Below the pieces are notes generated by a model. That model did no database searches. It worked only from the letters and a program-made list of their open reading frames with translations, and was not told the DNA's origin. Positions 55,869 to 64,000 of a DNA stretch of 64,000 nucleotides are shown piece by piece. A program made the translations under genes and the position numbers. Source of the stretch: Segetibacter sp. 3557_3 (lineage in GTDB: Bacteria > Bacteroidota > Bacteroidia > Chitinophagales > Chitinophagaceae); NCBI RefSeq assembly GCF_004354985.1, contig NZ_SMSK01000003.1, positions 372,001 through 436,000 on the forward strand. The letters run 5' to 3'. How positions within the stretch are numbered: position 1 is the first letter of the stretch; each line of letters opens with the position of its first letter.

Positions 55869-55956
55869 CTATATGCATCTGCCCTGCCAGGTAAGATGAA
55901 ACTTTTTTGCGTTTGCAGGAAAGGAGTTTTATTTGCCTTGTTTAAATAACGATTGC

Positions 55957-56826
55957 ATGCCGGAACGACTCGTCGACACACATCTTCATGTTTGGAATTT
56001 CAAGCGGGCGGAATATTCATGGCTAAGGAACGATATTTCGATCTTAGGCAGGAGTTATCACATTGAAGAGATCGAGCAGGAACGAAAAGCTGCGCGTGTT
56101 AGTGAAGGTGTGTTGGTGCAGGCCGCAAACAACATGGAAGAGACTGAATGGATGCTGGAGGTTGCTGCACATACCCCATGGATCAACGGGGTTGTGGGTT
56201 GGGTACCCCTCACCGATCCCGAAGCAACTGAAGAAGCTTTAAACAATGAATACCTGGACAATCCTTATTTTAAAAGTGTGCGCCATCTTATTCACGACGA
56301 AGCCGACCCTGAGTGGTTGCTCCAGCCCACGGTTTTAGAGAGCCTGCAATTGCTTGCAGATCATAACCTGCCTTTCGATTTTGTTGGGGTGCTCACAAGT
56401 CATATCAGAACGGCCCTGGTTGTTGCTGAAAAAGTGCCCGAACTTAAAATGGTGTTCAATCACCTGAATCAACCACCCATTGCAACAGGTGAACGGTTTG
56501 GCGAATGGGGCGAACTCATGCAGGAAGCGGCTAAACACCCGCAGTTCTATGGAAAAATATCGGGGCATGGAAATACGGCAAAGAACCCGTATTGGTCAAC
56601 CTCGGTTATTGAACCTTATATCGCCTTTGCTTTAGAACACTTTGGTGAGAACCGGTTGTTTTGCGGTAGCAACTGGCCGGTAAGTCTACTGGCCGGAGAT
56701 TATGTTCGCACCTGGGATCACTACAAAAGTGTAATCAATTCCTTGTGTGATGGTGAGCAACGGCAAAAGATTTATTACAACAATGCAGCTGCTTTCTACC
56801 AGTTAGACTCCAGGCCTGCTTTGTGA
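55957..56826 (+). CDS. Amidohydrolase family 2 protein, probable sugar lactonase (COG3618 type)
   Basis: About 289 residues from the ATG at 55957. The frame is open to a TTG at 55933, but LVDTHLHVW normally lies close to the N terminus. Metal-site landmarks are HLH in DTHLHVW, H near VRHLIHDE, FNHLNQPP and FCGSNWPVSLL, which corresponds to the FGSDWPV end motif with N in place of D. Characterised relatives hydrolyse L-fucono- or L-rhamnono-lactone and similar lactones. In this cluster it would open a lactone produced by the Gfo/Idh/MocA dehydrogenase. It is the last + gene before the convergent regulator. Confidence 0.85.
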   Translation: MPERLVDTHLHVWNFKRAEYSWLRNDISILGRSYHIEEIEQERKAARVSEGVLVQAANNMEETEWMLEVAAHTPWINGVVGWVPLTDPEATEEALNNEYLDNPYFKSVRHLIHDEADPEWLLQPTVLESLQLLADHNLPFDFVGVLTSHIRTALVVAEKVPELKMVFNHLNQPPIATGERFGEWGELMQEAAKHPQFYGKISGHGNTAKNPYWSTSVIEPYIAFALEHFGENRLFCGSNWPVSLLAGDYVRTWDHYKSVINSLCDGEQRQKIYYNNAAAFYQLDSRPAL

Positions 56827-56837
56827 TATAGGAAGTA

Positions 56838-56861
56838 CAAAGTTGCTACGGTAGCACTTTA
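56838..56861. terminator. Hairpin between convergent genes, probable bidirectional terminator
   Basis: AAAGT-T-GCTAC and GTAGC-ACTTT form a 10-bp stem with one bulge, in the 66-bp gap between the convergent lactonase and AraC genes. The stem foot is A:T-rich on both sides (AAAG/CTTT), as expected for a terminator used from either strand, although the T tracts are short. Confidence 0.5.
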
Positions 56862-56892
56862 ATAACGAAAGTCTTGATATTGTTTGCCTGGG

Positions 56893-57801
56893 TTAATCTT
56901 TGTTAATGGAGCGGTATTTTTTTGGCGACATACCAATGATCTTACTAAAACGCCTGGAAAAATAATAAGGATCATCAAAACCAAAGGTCAGCGCAATATC
57001 CTTGATTGAACGATCGGTAAAATCAAGTAGCTGGGTTGCCTTTTGCATCTTCATCTGTATAAAATAGTCAATCGGAGCATAGCCGGTCTTTTGTTTAAAA
57101 AGGCTTGAAAAACGCGAAGCGGAATAGTTATAGTGTGAGCAGAGCTCGTTTAGCGTAAGGTTCTGGTGAATGTTATCCTGCATATAAAGGATCGCGCTAT
57201 CGATACAGTGAATTTTGTCTGCAGGGTTTGTTTTATAATGTTTTGCGTTGAAGATGAAAAGCGTAAGAAAATAGGTCAGGCACATGTTTGCAAACAACAG
57301 GTTGTCGATACTGTAGCCAAGTTCAAGGGTGCGATAGATCTTTGAGAATTGCGATACTATTTCGTCGGAGCTCCGGATGTGAAAAGGCTTGTAGTGTGTT
57401 TGCACCGCTTTCGACTGGTTAAAGTAGGGCAGTAGTTCACCGCCAAAATGGATCCAGTAGATCGACCATGGATTGTTCTCATCGCTGCCATAAGCATGTT
57501 CGATATTCTGCGGAAGGATAAAAAATTCATTGGGATTAACGGTGTACTTGTTTTCACCTATTTTATACCATCCCTGGCCATCAACACAGTAAAACAGGAA
57601 GTTTTCGGGCAAGCCTTTTTTACGATAAGTAAAATGATCTTTAGCCTGCGGGTAATAACCAAGGCTGCAAATATAAAACTGGCTCAACAGGCGTTTATTG
57701 TACACGCTTGACTTCAGTACGGACTTCGGGATCTCGATCCGCTGGCGGCCAAGGCCATGCCAAATGTTTTTATAGGAGCCTTCTTTTATAGTTTGTTGCA
57801 T
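56893..57801 (-). CDS. AraC family transcriptional regulator
   Basis: A 302-residue protein with an N-terminal cupin-type sensor domain (about 60-150; FLFYCVDGQGWYKIGENKYTVNPNEFFILPQNIEHAYGSDENNPWSIYWIHFGG) and a C-terminal double helix-turn-helix (about 200-300; LTLNELCSHYNYSASRFSSLFKQKTGYAPIDYFIQMKMQKATQLLDFTDRSIKDIALTFGFDDPYYFSRRFSKIIGMSPKKYR). It is the only minus-strand gene I support and the only specific regulator in the window. It is convergent with the CoA/lactonase genes and divergent from the dehydrogenase/MaoC genes. It probably senses the sugar or an early metabolite and activates both sides. Confidence 0.93.
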   Translation of the reverse strand: MQQTIKEGSYKNIWHGLGRQRIEIPKSVLKSSVYNKRLLSQFYICSLGYYPQAKDHFTYRKKGLPENFLFYCVDGQGWYKIGENKYTVNPNEFFILPQNIEHAYGSDENNPWSIYWIHFGGELLPYFNQSKAVQTHYKPFHIRSSDEIVSQFSKIYRTLELGYSIDNLLFANMCLTYFLTLFIFNAKHYKTNPADKIHCIDSAILYMQDNIHQNLTLNELCSHYNYSASRFSSLFKQKTGYAPIDYFIQMKMQKATQLLDFTDRSIKDIALTFGFDDPYYFSRRFSKIIGMSPKKYRSINKD

Positions 57802-58131
57802 ATGGTAAACAGTTCTTGCAATACGTATTTACTGCTTAAAACGATATGTTGAATGTATCTATTCTAAAGCATGTAGCGGGCGCTGTTGTCGATAAAGTTT
57901 GTTAATAAAGCAGGCGGCACGGTTGCAAATATCCGGTGCCGAAGAATACCATTCTTAAAAACTGGTTTTTACCAGGGGAATACAGGATTACAACAGGTGA
58001 CAGTTTAGATAAAGTGTGCTTTTCAGAGGCAACTTTTCAGGCGAATGTGCTGCAACCATCAGTTCACTTTTACCAGCTCCTGTTTAGGTAAGGAATTTGG
58101 AGCAGCGATAAACAAGGTTAGCGATAACAAT
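57802..58131. promoter_or_regulatory. Divergent intergenic region between AraC gene and dehydrogenase
   Basis: This 330-bp gap must hold promoters for both directions. It contains AAACTGGTTTTTACCAG (about 57958-57974), a small inverted repeat that could be an operator. I see no clear TAnnTTTG on either strand. The + frame of the dehydrogenase is open back to an ATG at 58045, but the residues it would add look noncoding. Confidence 0.45.
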
Positions 58132-59184
58132 ATGGAAATACCCTACAAACCAATCTTACCTGACACCCGGATGCCCATTGTGATCATTGGTGCTGGCGGC
58201 ATCGTTCGCGATGCACACCTTCCTGCTTACCGCAAAGCGGGATTCGAGGTAAGCGGAATTACCAATCGCACAAGAGCAAGGGCAGTAAAGGTGGCGGAAG
58301 AATTTGGTATACCTAATGTATACGATAGTGTTGCGGAAGCGGTTGCCAGTTCACAACCGAACACGGTATACGACCTTACCATAATGCCGGAACAGTTTGT
58401 TGAAACCCTGCGCTTACTGCCCGATGGCAGTGCCGTACTTATACAAAAACCGATGGGTGATTACTTCTGGCAAACCCGGGAAATACTGGAGGTATGCAGG
58501 GAGAAAAAGCTTGTCGCAGCAATCAACTGCCAGCTTAGGTTTGCCCCCTATGTATCCGCTGCGCGTTATCTTGTAAGCCAGGGATTAATCGGCGACTTGT
58601 ACGATATGGAAGTGCGGGTTACCATCAATACACCCTGGGAAATCTTCCCGCATGTAATCATTCATCCGCGACTTGAAATTCAATACCACAGTATCCATTA
58701 TATCGACCTCGTGCGTTCATTCCTGGGTGAACCCGCCAGTGTTATGGCAAAAACCCTTCGCCATCCTGCAAAAGAACTTTCCTCTTCCCGCTCGACCATT
58801 CTGTTTGATTATGGCAACACGATGCATGCGGTTATTAACACCAATCACGATCATGACTTTGGTGCTAAAAACCAGGAAAGCTATATCAAGTGGGAGGGTA
58901 CCAGGGGTGCGATTAAGGCGAAGATGGGATTGCTGATGGACTATCCGCATGGGGTTCCGGATCATTTCGAATATTGCCTTTTGGAAGAGGGTCGCGAATG
59001 GAAGACGATGGAACTTGAGGGATCATGGTTTCCCGATGCGTTTATTGGTACCATGTCGAGCCTGATGCGATTTAAAGAAGGCTCTTCCGACGTACTGCCT
59101 ACGAGCGTGGAAGACGTGGTGAAAACAATGGCTGTTGTGGAAGCAGCATACAAATCGAGCGACATCGGGGGTGTAAAAATGTAA
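58132..59184 (+). CDS. Gfo/Idh/MocA family oxidoreductase
   Basis: About 350 residues from the ATG at 58132 (MEIPYKPILPDTRMPIVIIGAGGIVRDAHLPAYRKAG). The 58045 ATG would add 29 residues lacking family similarity. The Rossmann loop is IGAGGIVRDAHLP, the catalytic-lysine segment is VLIQKPMGDYF, and HYIDLVRSFLGEP is the substrate-domain motif. It is cytoplasmic. Its expected role is NAD(P)-linked oxidation of a free sugar to a lactone, which would feed the COG3618-type lactonase on the other side of the regulator. The C-terminal GGVKM and stop are built from AAAATGTAAAATG repeat DNA. Confidence 0.87.
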   Translation: MEIPYKPILPDTRMPIVIIGAGGIVRDAHLPAYRKAGFEVSGITNRTRARAVKVAEEFGIPNVYDSVAEAVASSQPNTVYDLTIMPEQFVETLRLLPDGSAVLIQKPMGDYFWQTREILEVCREKKLVAAINCQLRFAPYVSAARYLVSQGLIGDLYDMEVRVTINTPWEIFPHVIIHPRLEIQYHSIHYIDLVRSFLGEPASVMAKTLRHPAKELSSSRSTILFDYGNTMHAVINTNHDHDFGAKNQESYIKWEGTRGAIKAKMGLLMDYPHGVPDHFEYCLLEEGREWKTMELEGSWFPDAFIGTMSSLMRFKEGSSDVLPTSVEDVVKTMAVVEAAYKSSDIGGVKM

Positions 59185-59301
59185 AATGAAAAATGTAAAA
59201 TTAAAAAGCTGCACTGTTGAACACGCAGTTCATATAGTTTACCTCTTTCGCTTCATACAACATTCAACATAATTCATCATTCATAGTTCAGCGTTACAAA
59301 A

Positions 59302-59775
59302 ATGTATTTCAAGTCAATTTTCTTCGAGGACTATATTGCGGAAAGTAAGCGGGTTACGCTCGGGCGTACAATCACTGAAACTGATTTTGTTGTTCATGCC
59401 GGCCACACCGGCGACTTCTTTCCGCATCATATGGATGCAGAGTGGTGCAAAACCCAGCCCTTCAAACAGCGAATCGCTCACGGAACCATGATATTCAGCA
59501 TCGGTATCGGGCTTACTGCATCAGAAATAAATCCTGAAGCATTCTCTAAAGGTTACGATCGCCTGCGCTTTGTAAAGCCGGTATTTATCGGGGATACCAT
59601 ACATGCTGTTGTAACCATAGCTGAAAAAACAGACTCAAAGAAGCCGGAATACGGAACCGTTATCGAGCACGTCGACATCATTAATCAACATGGTGAGGTG
59701 GTATTGGTATGTGACCACATCTTGCTCGCCAAACGAAAGCCGGAGAGTAATTCAAACGGAGACAGTCCTAAGTAG
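59302..59775 (+). CDS. MaoC-like (R)-hydratase/dehydratase
   Basis: The 157-residue single hot-dog domain matches MaoC dehydratases. [39 protein letters not shown] contains the catalytic aspartate/histidine region, and [22 protein letters not shown] is the second-half motif. These enzymes add or remove water on 2-enoyl or hydroxyacyl-CoA thioesters. A CoA-ester hydratase near two CoA-transferases, a lactonase and a sugar dehydrogenase suggests dehydration of a sugar-acid CoA ester. The gap before it (59185-59301) holds the repeated AAAATG and TTCAACAT motifs. Confidence 0.88.
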   Translation: MYFKSIFFEDYIAESKRVTLGRTITETDFVVHAGHTGDFFPHHMDAEWCKTQPFKQRIAHGTMIFSIGIGLTASEINPEAFSKGYDRLRFVKPVFIGDTIHAVVTIAEKTDSKKPEYGTVIEHVDIINQHGEVVLVCDHILLAKRKPESNSNGDSPK

Positions 59776-60137
59776 TAAGTAAAAAGTCAAATTAAAAACT
59801 AAATGTTAGCGGGGTTCCGATGATGATAAAGCAAAGCAAGGAAAGTAGAATCAGAAGCTGGCAATGGATGGGCTGCCCGCCCGGTATCTAATGCCCTTAG
59901 CTATTACTTTCTACCTGAAACTTCCTTCGGGATTCGTTATCCTGCATTGAACATTATTTTTCCGGTAGCTAACATTCAGCATAACTTGAGCGTGTCTGCA
60001 GGCTAAAACTATAACTCATAACTTTTGCTTCCCTAAACATCAATATGAAACATCCAACATAACACTTCCGCTTCGATCTGCGGTGCTAAACTCACCATCC
60101 AACATACAACATACATTATTCAACACAACTCCCCTCC
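59776..60137. repeat. Low-complexity intergenic DNA
   Basis: Starts with AGTAAGTAAAAAGTCAAATT after the MaoC stop and ends with ACATACAACATACATTATTC repeats before the permease. The middle (about 59830-60000) is less repetitive but has no credible ORF or promoter consensus. Confidence 0.6.
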
Positions 60138-61460
60138 ATGGCCCAACTTCCCATTGAATCTGTAGCCCAGCCAACCAATTTCAACAACGCTGCGGGCTCA
60201 CAAAAACGTTTTCTTGTTCCCTTTATCCTCGTTACAAGCCTCTTTTTTCTTTGGGGAATGGCACACAACTTCGACTCTATATTAATTCCACATCTCAAGA
60301 AAGCATGTGAGCTCAATAACCGGCAGTCTACATTGGTAGACACCTCCGTTTTCTTTGCCTATTTCATTATGGCTATTCCTGCCGGCATGTACCTTAAACG
60401 ATGGGGATACAAAAGCGGCATCATTACCGGCCTGCTGGTATTTGCTGTTGGTGCCTTCCTTTTTGTACCAGCTGCAAACAACCGCAGCTACGAGTTGTTT
60501 CTGGTTGCACTTTTTGTAATTGGCTGCGGGCTTGCTATGCTCGAAACAGCTGCTAACCCCTATGCAGCTATCCTGGGTTCTCCCGAAGGTGCAAGCACCC
60601 GGCTTAACCTTGCAGCTTCCTTTAACGGACTGGCTGCTTTTATCGCTCCCGTAATCGGAACAGCGTTTATCCTTTCAGGGGTTGAGCATACGACGGCCGA
60701 ACTTGCGGCTATGCCAACAACTGAACGCATTGCTTACCTACAAACCGAAGCATCAGCAGTAAAGTTGCCATATATTATACTTGGGGCGGTTCTGTTGTTG
60801 GTTGCGGTAATGTTCTACTTTTTCCGCTTCCCCGAAGTCAGGGACGATACCAAAGTGGCTCGCCCTGCTGAGTTTCTACGGGCATTTCGCCACCGGCACC
60901 TCACATGGGCCGTTATCGCCCAATTTGCCTATGTTGGTGCGCAGGTATGTGTAACCAGTTTTTTTATCCGCATGGCAAAGCAGGGTGGGGGCATCGATGA
61001 AAAAACCGCCGGCTATTACCTCGGGGTATACGGCTTACTGTTTATGGTTGGTCGTTTCATTGGAACATTTTTTCTCAAGTATGTCTCTTCACAACGGTTG
61101 CTTACCATATACGCGGTAATAGCAACCCTACTTTGCCTGTTGGCGATTTTAGGTAAAGGAGATTATGTCATCTATTCACTTGGTGGACTTGGATTTTTTA
61201 TGTCGATCATGTTCCCAACCATCTTCTCACTGGGGATCGAAGAGTTGGGTGCCGACACCAAGATCGGGTCGTCACTGCTCGTAATGTCGATTGTTGGTGG
61301 TGCGATATTCCCCTACATCATGGGCACTATTATCGACATGAACGGCGACAAGATCCAGGTGGGCTATATTGTTCCCCTCGTTTGTTTTTTGGTGATTATC
61401 TATTTTGGTTTGAGCGGCTACAAGGTTCGTGAACACGAAAAACAACTGGAACTGCAATAG
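60138..61460 (+). CDS. FucP-like MFS sugar:proton symporter
   Basis: A 440-residue, 12-helix MFS protein of the L-fucose:H+ symporter group: FILVTSLFFLWGMAHNFDSILIPHLKKACELNNRQSTLVDTSVFFAYFIMAIPAG, GLAMLETAANPYAAILGSPEGASTRLNLAASFNGLA and IMFPTIFSLGIEELGADTKIGSSLLVMSIVGGAIFP are typical. The acidic residues D46 (in NFDSILIP) and E135 (in MLETAANPY) match the transport residues of this group. It should import a deoxysugar such as L-fucose or L-rhamnose, or another hexose, freed by the exported enzymes. The GH106 gene follows 85 bp downstream. Confidence 0.93.
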   Translation: MAQLPIESVAQPTNFNNAAGSQKRFLVPFILVTSLFFLWGMAHNFDSILIPHLKKACELNNRQSTLVDTSVFFAYFIMAIPAGMYLKRWGYKSGIITGLLVFAVGAFLFVPAANNRSYELFLVALFVIGCGLAMLETAANPYAAILGSPEGASTRLNLAASFNGLAAFIAPVIGTAFILSGVEHTTAELAAMPTTERIAYLQTEASAVKLPYIILGAVLLLVAVMFYFFRFPEVRDDTKVARPAEFLRAFRHRHLTWAVIAQFAYVGAQVCVTSFFIRMAKQGGGIDEKTAGYYLGVYGLLFMVGRFIGTFFLKYVSSQRLLTIYAVIATLLCLLAILGKGDYVIYSLGGLGFFMSIMFPTIFSLGIEELGADTKIGSSLLVMSIVGGAIFPYIMGTIIDMNGDKIQVGYIVPLVCFLVIIYFGLSGYKVREHEKQLELQ

Positions 61461-61545
61461 TTGTCCGATGTCTTATATGGTTCCTTAATGGGTAAAATGG
61501 ACCATGCCTGTGCTGTAATACGCAGCTGAAACTTAAATCGATTTC

Positions 61546-64000
61546 ATGAGAGCTTGTGTTTTATTCTTTCTCAGACTATCCGGGTATTGGCTGCTTATCT
61601 TTTGTTTGCAGGTCTTTTCCTCAACTGCGCAAACAGTTGGTAAAACTCCCGGGGGCGCTTCATTGGACCAGCAATTTAAAAACCCGGGCAAGTCTGCCAG
61701 TCCATGGGTGTTTTGGTATTGGATGAACGGGGCTGTAACAGCAGAAGGGATCACTGCCGATCTCGAGGCAATGAAGCAGGCCGGAATAGGCGGCGCCTAC
61801 CTCATGCCCATCAAGGATACACTTACTCCGCCGTTGATAACGCCGGCGGTCAGGCAGCTATCCCCCGAATGGTGGAATATGGTTAGTCATGCTATGAAGG
61901 ACGCCAAGAGATTGGGTATCGAAATCGGTATGCATGTCAGTGATGGGTTTGCTCTTGCAGGCGGGCCATGGATCACCCCCGCAATGTCGATGCAAAAAAT
62001 TGTTTGGTCAACGAAGCAAGTTGCCGCCGGAACAAACGACATCGTTTTAGAACAGCCTGAAACAATAGAAAGTTATTACGAGGATATAGCTGTTTATGCT
62101 TATCCCACCCAGGAAGGAACCGTTGCATCTACCCGGACGACTAAGCCCATCATTACGGGCAGCAAGCCGGATAGTGCATTGCAACAGCTCGCCGATCCGG
62201 CCAATACCCGTACTTACAACGCTGATGATAAAGGTTGGATACAATATGCTTTTGACCGGCCGTTTACCTGCCGGACCATCATTATCAGAAGTCGCAACAA
62301 TTACCAGGTTAACCGGATGTTGATCGAAGTCAGCGATGATGGAATCAACTATCGTTCTCTCGGCAGGCTTGATCCGCCGAGGCATGGCTGGCAGGATTGG
62401 GATGCCAATTATACCCATTCGATACCAGCGGTTACAGCCAGGTTTTTCCGTTTTACTTACGATAAAACCGGGTCTGAACCCGGGTCTGAAGACCTGGATG
62501 CCGCTAAATGGAAACCTTCATTCAAACTTACCGGTATCGAGCTTTCTGCGGAACCCCGCATACATCAGTATGAAGGTAAGAATGGTGAAGTATGGCGGGT
62601 AAGTAAAAGGTCGACAGACAGGGAGTTACCAGCAGCGCTGTGTCTCCCATTAAACAAGATCGTGAACCTGACGGGTAAAATGGATAAATCAGGCCGGCTG
62701 AACTGGACCCTTCCAGCTGGTAAATGGACGATCCTTAGGATTGGGCATACCTCAACGGGTCATCGTAACGATACCGGCGGCGGAGGAAAGGGACTTGAAT
62801 GTGATAAGTTTGATGAACGTGCCATTCGCACCCAGTTCAACGGCTGGTATGGGCAGGTGTTCGAAAAGGTTCCTGCTGATCTCACGGCTGCTGTCCTGAA
62901 GGTATTTCATGTCGACAGTTGGGAATGCGGTAGCCAGAACTGGTCGCCCGTATTTCGCGATGCCTTTCAAAAACGTCGGGGCTACGACCTGCTGCCTTAC
63001 CTGCCGGTTTTGACCGGCCTTCCAATAGAATCAGCAGCATTTTCGGAAGGTGTATTATACGACGTCAGGCGTACCATTGCTGAACTCGTTGCCGAAAACT
63101 TTTATGTAACCCTTGCAAAACTTGCCCGCGAAAAGGGGGTGACTTTTACCGCAGAAAGCGTTGCACCAACCATGGTTAGCGACGGAATGCTGCATTATAA
63201 ACACGTTGACATACCAATGGGCGAATTCTGGTTACGCAGTCCAACCCATGATAAGCCAAATGATATGATGGATGCAATTTCGGGTGCCCACATCTATGGC
63301 AAAAACATCATCCAGGCAGAAGCGTTCACCGAATTACGAATGTCATGGGATGAACATCCGGGCATGTTGAAAACCATTGCGGACCGCAACTATGCATTGG
63401 GAATTAACAAGCTGGTATACCACGTGTTTACGCACAATCCGTGGTTAAACCGCAAGCCAGGTATGACCCTTGACGCCATAGGACTTTACATTCAAAGGGA
63501 TCAAACCTGGTGGAAACAGGCAAAAGCCTGGGTCGATTACGCAAAACGCTGCCAGGCCTTGCTACAGTTTGGCCGCCCCGCAGCGGATGTCGCCGTTTTC
63601 TCCGGTGAAGAGTACCCCTTGCGTTCGGTACTTCCGGATCGGCTGGTTGCTGCCCTGCCAGGTATATTCGGCAAAGGCACCGTTGAAAAGGAACAAGAAC
63701 GGCTAGCCAATAGGGGTGAGCCGTTGCGTACCCTTCCACAAGGGGTCGTACATTCCGCTAACATGGCTGACCCTGAAAACTGGATAGATCCGATGCGTGG
63801 ATATGCTTACGACTCCTACAATCCCGATGTTTTGTTGAACCACACAAGAGTAACAAATGGAAGAATAATAAGCACTGGTGGAAGCTATGGTGTTTTAGTG
63901 TTACCAGGTATTACGAGGCTAAATCCAAATGGATCGGTAATGAGTGTTCCCATAGCTAACAAACTCCTTAAGATGCTCAATGATGGTGCAAACATCATCA
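61546..64000 (+). CDS. GH106 alpha-L-rhamnosidase, partial (cut by window end)
   Basis: The frame opens at ATG 61546 with a signal peptide (MRACVLFFLRLSGYWLLIFC to FSSTAQ) and stays open to the last base, 818 codons. GH106 landmarks are SPWVFWYWMNGAVTAEGITADLEAMKQAGIGGAYLMPI near the N terminus, then LGIEIGMHVSDGFALAGGPWITPAMSMQKIVW, HVDSWECGSQNWSPVF and VTFTAESVAP. GH106 enzymes are usually about 1000 residues or more, so the C terminus lies beyond the window. It hydrolyses alpha-L-rhamnosyl links of pectic glycans. Together with the FucP-like permease it implies rhamnose or fucose release and import. Confidence 0.92.
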   Translation, partial: MRACVLFFLRLSGYWLLIFCLQVFSSTAQTVGKTPGGASLDQQFKNPGKSASPWVFWYWMNGAVTAEGITADLEAMKQAGIGGAYLMPIKDTLTPPLITPAVRQLSPEWWNMVSHAMKDAKRLGIEIGMHVSDGFALAGGPWITPAMSMQKIVWSTKQVAAGTNDIVLEQPETIESYYEDIAVYAYPTQEGTVASTRTTKPIITGSKPDSALQQLADPANTRTYNADDKGWIQYAFDRPFTCRTIIIRSRNNYQVNRMLIEVSDDGINYRSLGRLDPPRHGWQDWDANYTHSIPAVTARFFRFTYDKTGSEPGSEDLDAAKWKPSFKLTGIELSAEPRIHQYEGKNGEVWRVSKRSTDRELPAALCLPLNKIVNLTGKMDKSGRLNWTLPAGKWTILRIGHTSTGHRNDTGGGGKGLECDKFDERAIRTQFNGWYGQVFEKVPADLTAAVLKVFHVDSWECGSQNWSPVFRDAFQKRRGYDLLPYLPVLTGLPIESAAFSEGVLYDVRRTIAELVAENFYVTLAKLAREKGVTFTAESVAPTMVSDGMLHYKHVDIPMGEFWLRSPTHDKPNDMMDAISGAHIYGKNIIQAEAFTELRMSWDEHPGMLKTIADRNYALGINKLVYHVFTHNPWLNRKPGMTLDAIGLYIQRDQTWWKQAKAWVDYAKRCQALLQFGRPAADVAVFSGEEYPLRSVLPDRLVAALPGIFGKGTVEKEQERLANRGEPLRTLPQGVVHSANMADPENWIDPMRGYAYDSYNPDVLLNHTRVTNGRIISTGGSYGVLVLPGITRLNPNGSVMSVPIANKLLKMLNDGANII

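Noticed and set aside
58045-58131. Upstream start for the second Gfo/Idh/MocA gene
   Set aside because: The extra 29 residues do not resemble the family; the Rossmann domain begins shortly after the 58132 ATG.

Overview
The window looks like a chromosomal carbohydrate-utilisation region of a soil- or plant-associated Bacteroidota, most likely a Chitinophagaceae-type genome. The reasons are three SusC/SusD outer-membrane uptake pairs, many exported glycoside hydrolases, few Shine-Dalgarno sequences, one TAnnTTTG promoter-like site, and intergenic DNA full of low-complexity motif families. Every confident gene except one AraC-type regulator lies on the + strand. The family-level placement is inference.

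Region 1 (0.2-8.9 kb) is a sugar-acid cluster. It holds a DUF2291 protein, a ribose-type ABC ATPase and permease (no binding protein inside the window), an FGGY kinase, a RuBisCO-like protein overlapping a DUF1537 kinase by 4 bp, and an Asp/Glu-racemase-like protein lacking its second cysteine. The RuBisCO-like/DUF1537 pair resembles the 3-oxo-isoapionate kinase and 4-phosphate decarboxylase pair of D-apiose catabolism.

Region 2 (8.9-12.5 kb) is a repeat-rich accessory stretch. Five regularly spaced 138-139 bp palindromic units precede a small GxxExxY protein with PD-(D/E)xK residues. A 12-bp perfect inverted repeat lies just upstream of that gene. A BASS transporter follows, then a GC-rich structured element and an 80-bp tandem repeat.

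Region 3 (12.6-24.1 kb) holds a SusC/SusD pair with an attenuator-like hairpin between the genes, then an Fe-alcohol dehydrogenase, a DapA-family lyase, a PdxA2-like dehydrogenase overlapping a second DUF1537 kinase, and a sodium:solute symporter. This resembles four-carbon acid-sugar catabolism (D-threonate/D-erythronate type). A strongly folded RNA-like element sits at 22171-22310.

Region 4 (25-46.9 kb) holds a second SusC/SusD pair and exported enzymes: an esterase with an N-terminal STN-like domain, a TIM-barrel isomerase-like protein, a beta-helix protein with a rhamnose-mutarotase-like C terminus, a GH78 rhamnosidase-like enzyme, a serine hydrolase, a GH2 beta-galactosidase and a beta-propeller protein. 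An oxidoreductase and a second symporter are also present. Rhamnogalacturonan pectin is the simplest common substrate.

Region 5 (47.4-64 kb) holds a third SusC/SusD pair and then an unusual cytoplasmic module: a solute-binding-protein homologue without a signal peptide, two tandem class III CoA-transferases, a COG3618-type lactonase, a Gfo/Idh/MocA dehydrogenase and a MaoC hydratase. An AraC regulator, a FucP-like permease and a GH106 alpha-L-rhamnosidase cut by the window end accompany it. The gene content suggests CoA-dependent breakdown of a deoxysugar-derived acid, for which I know no described pathway. It is the best candidate here for an undescribed system.
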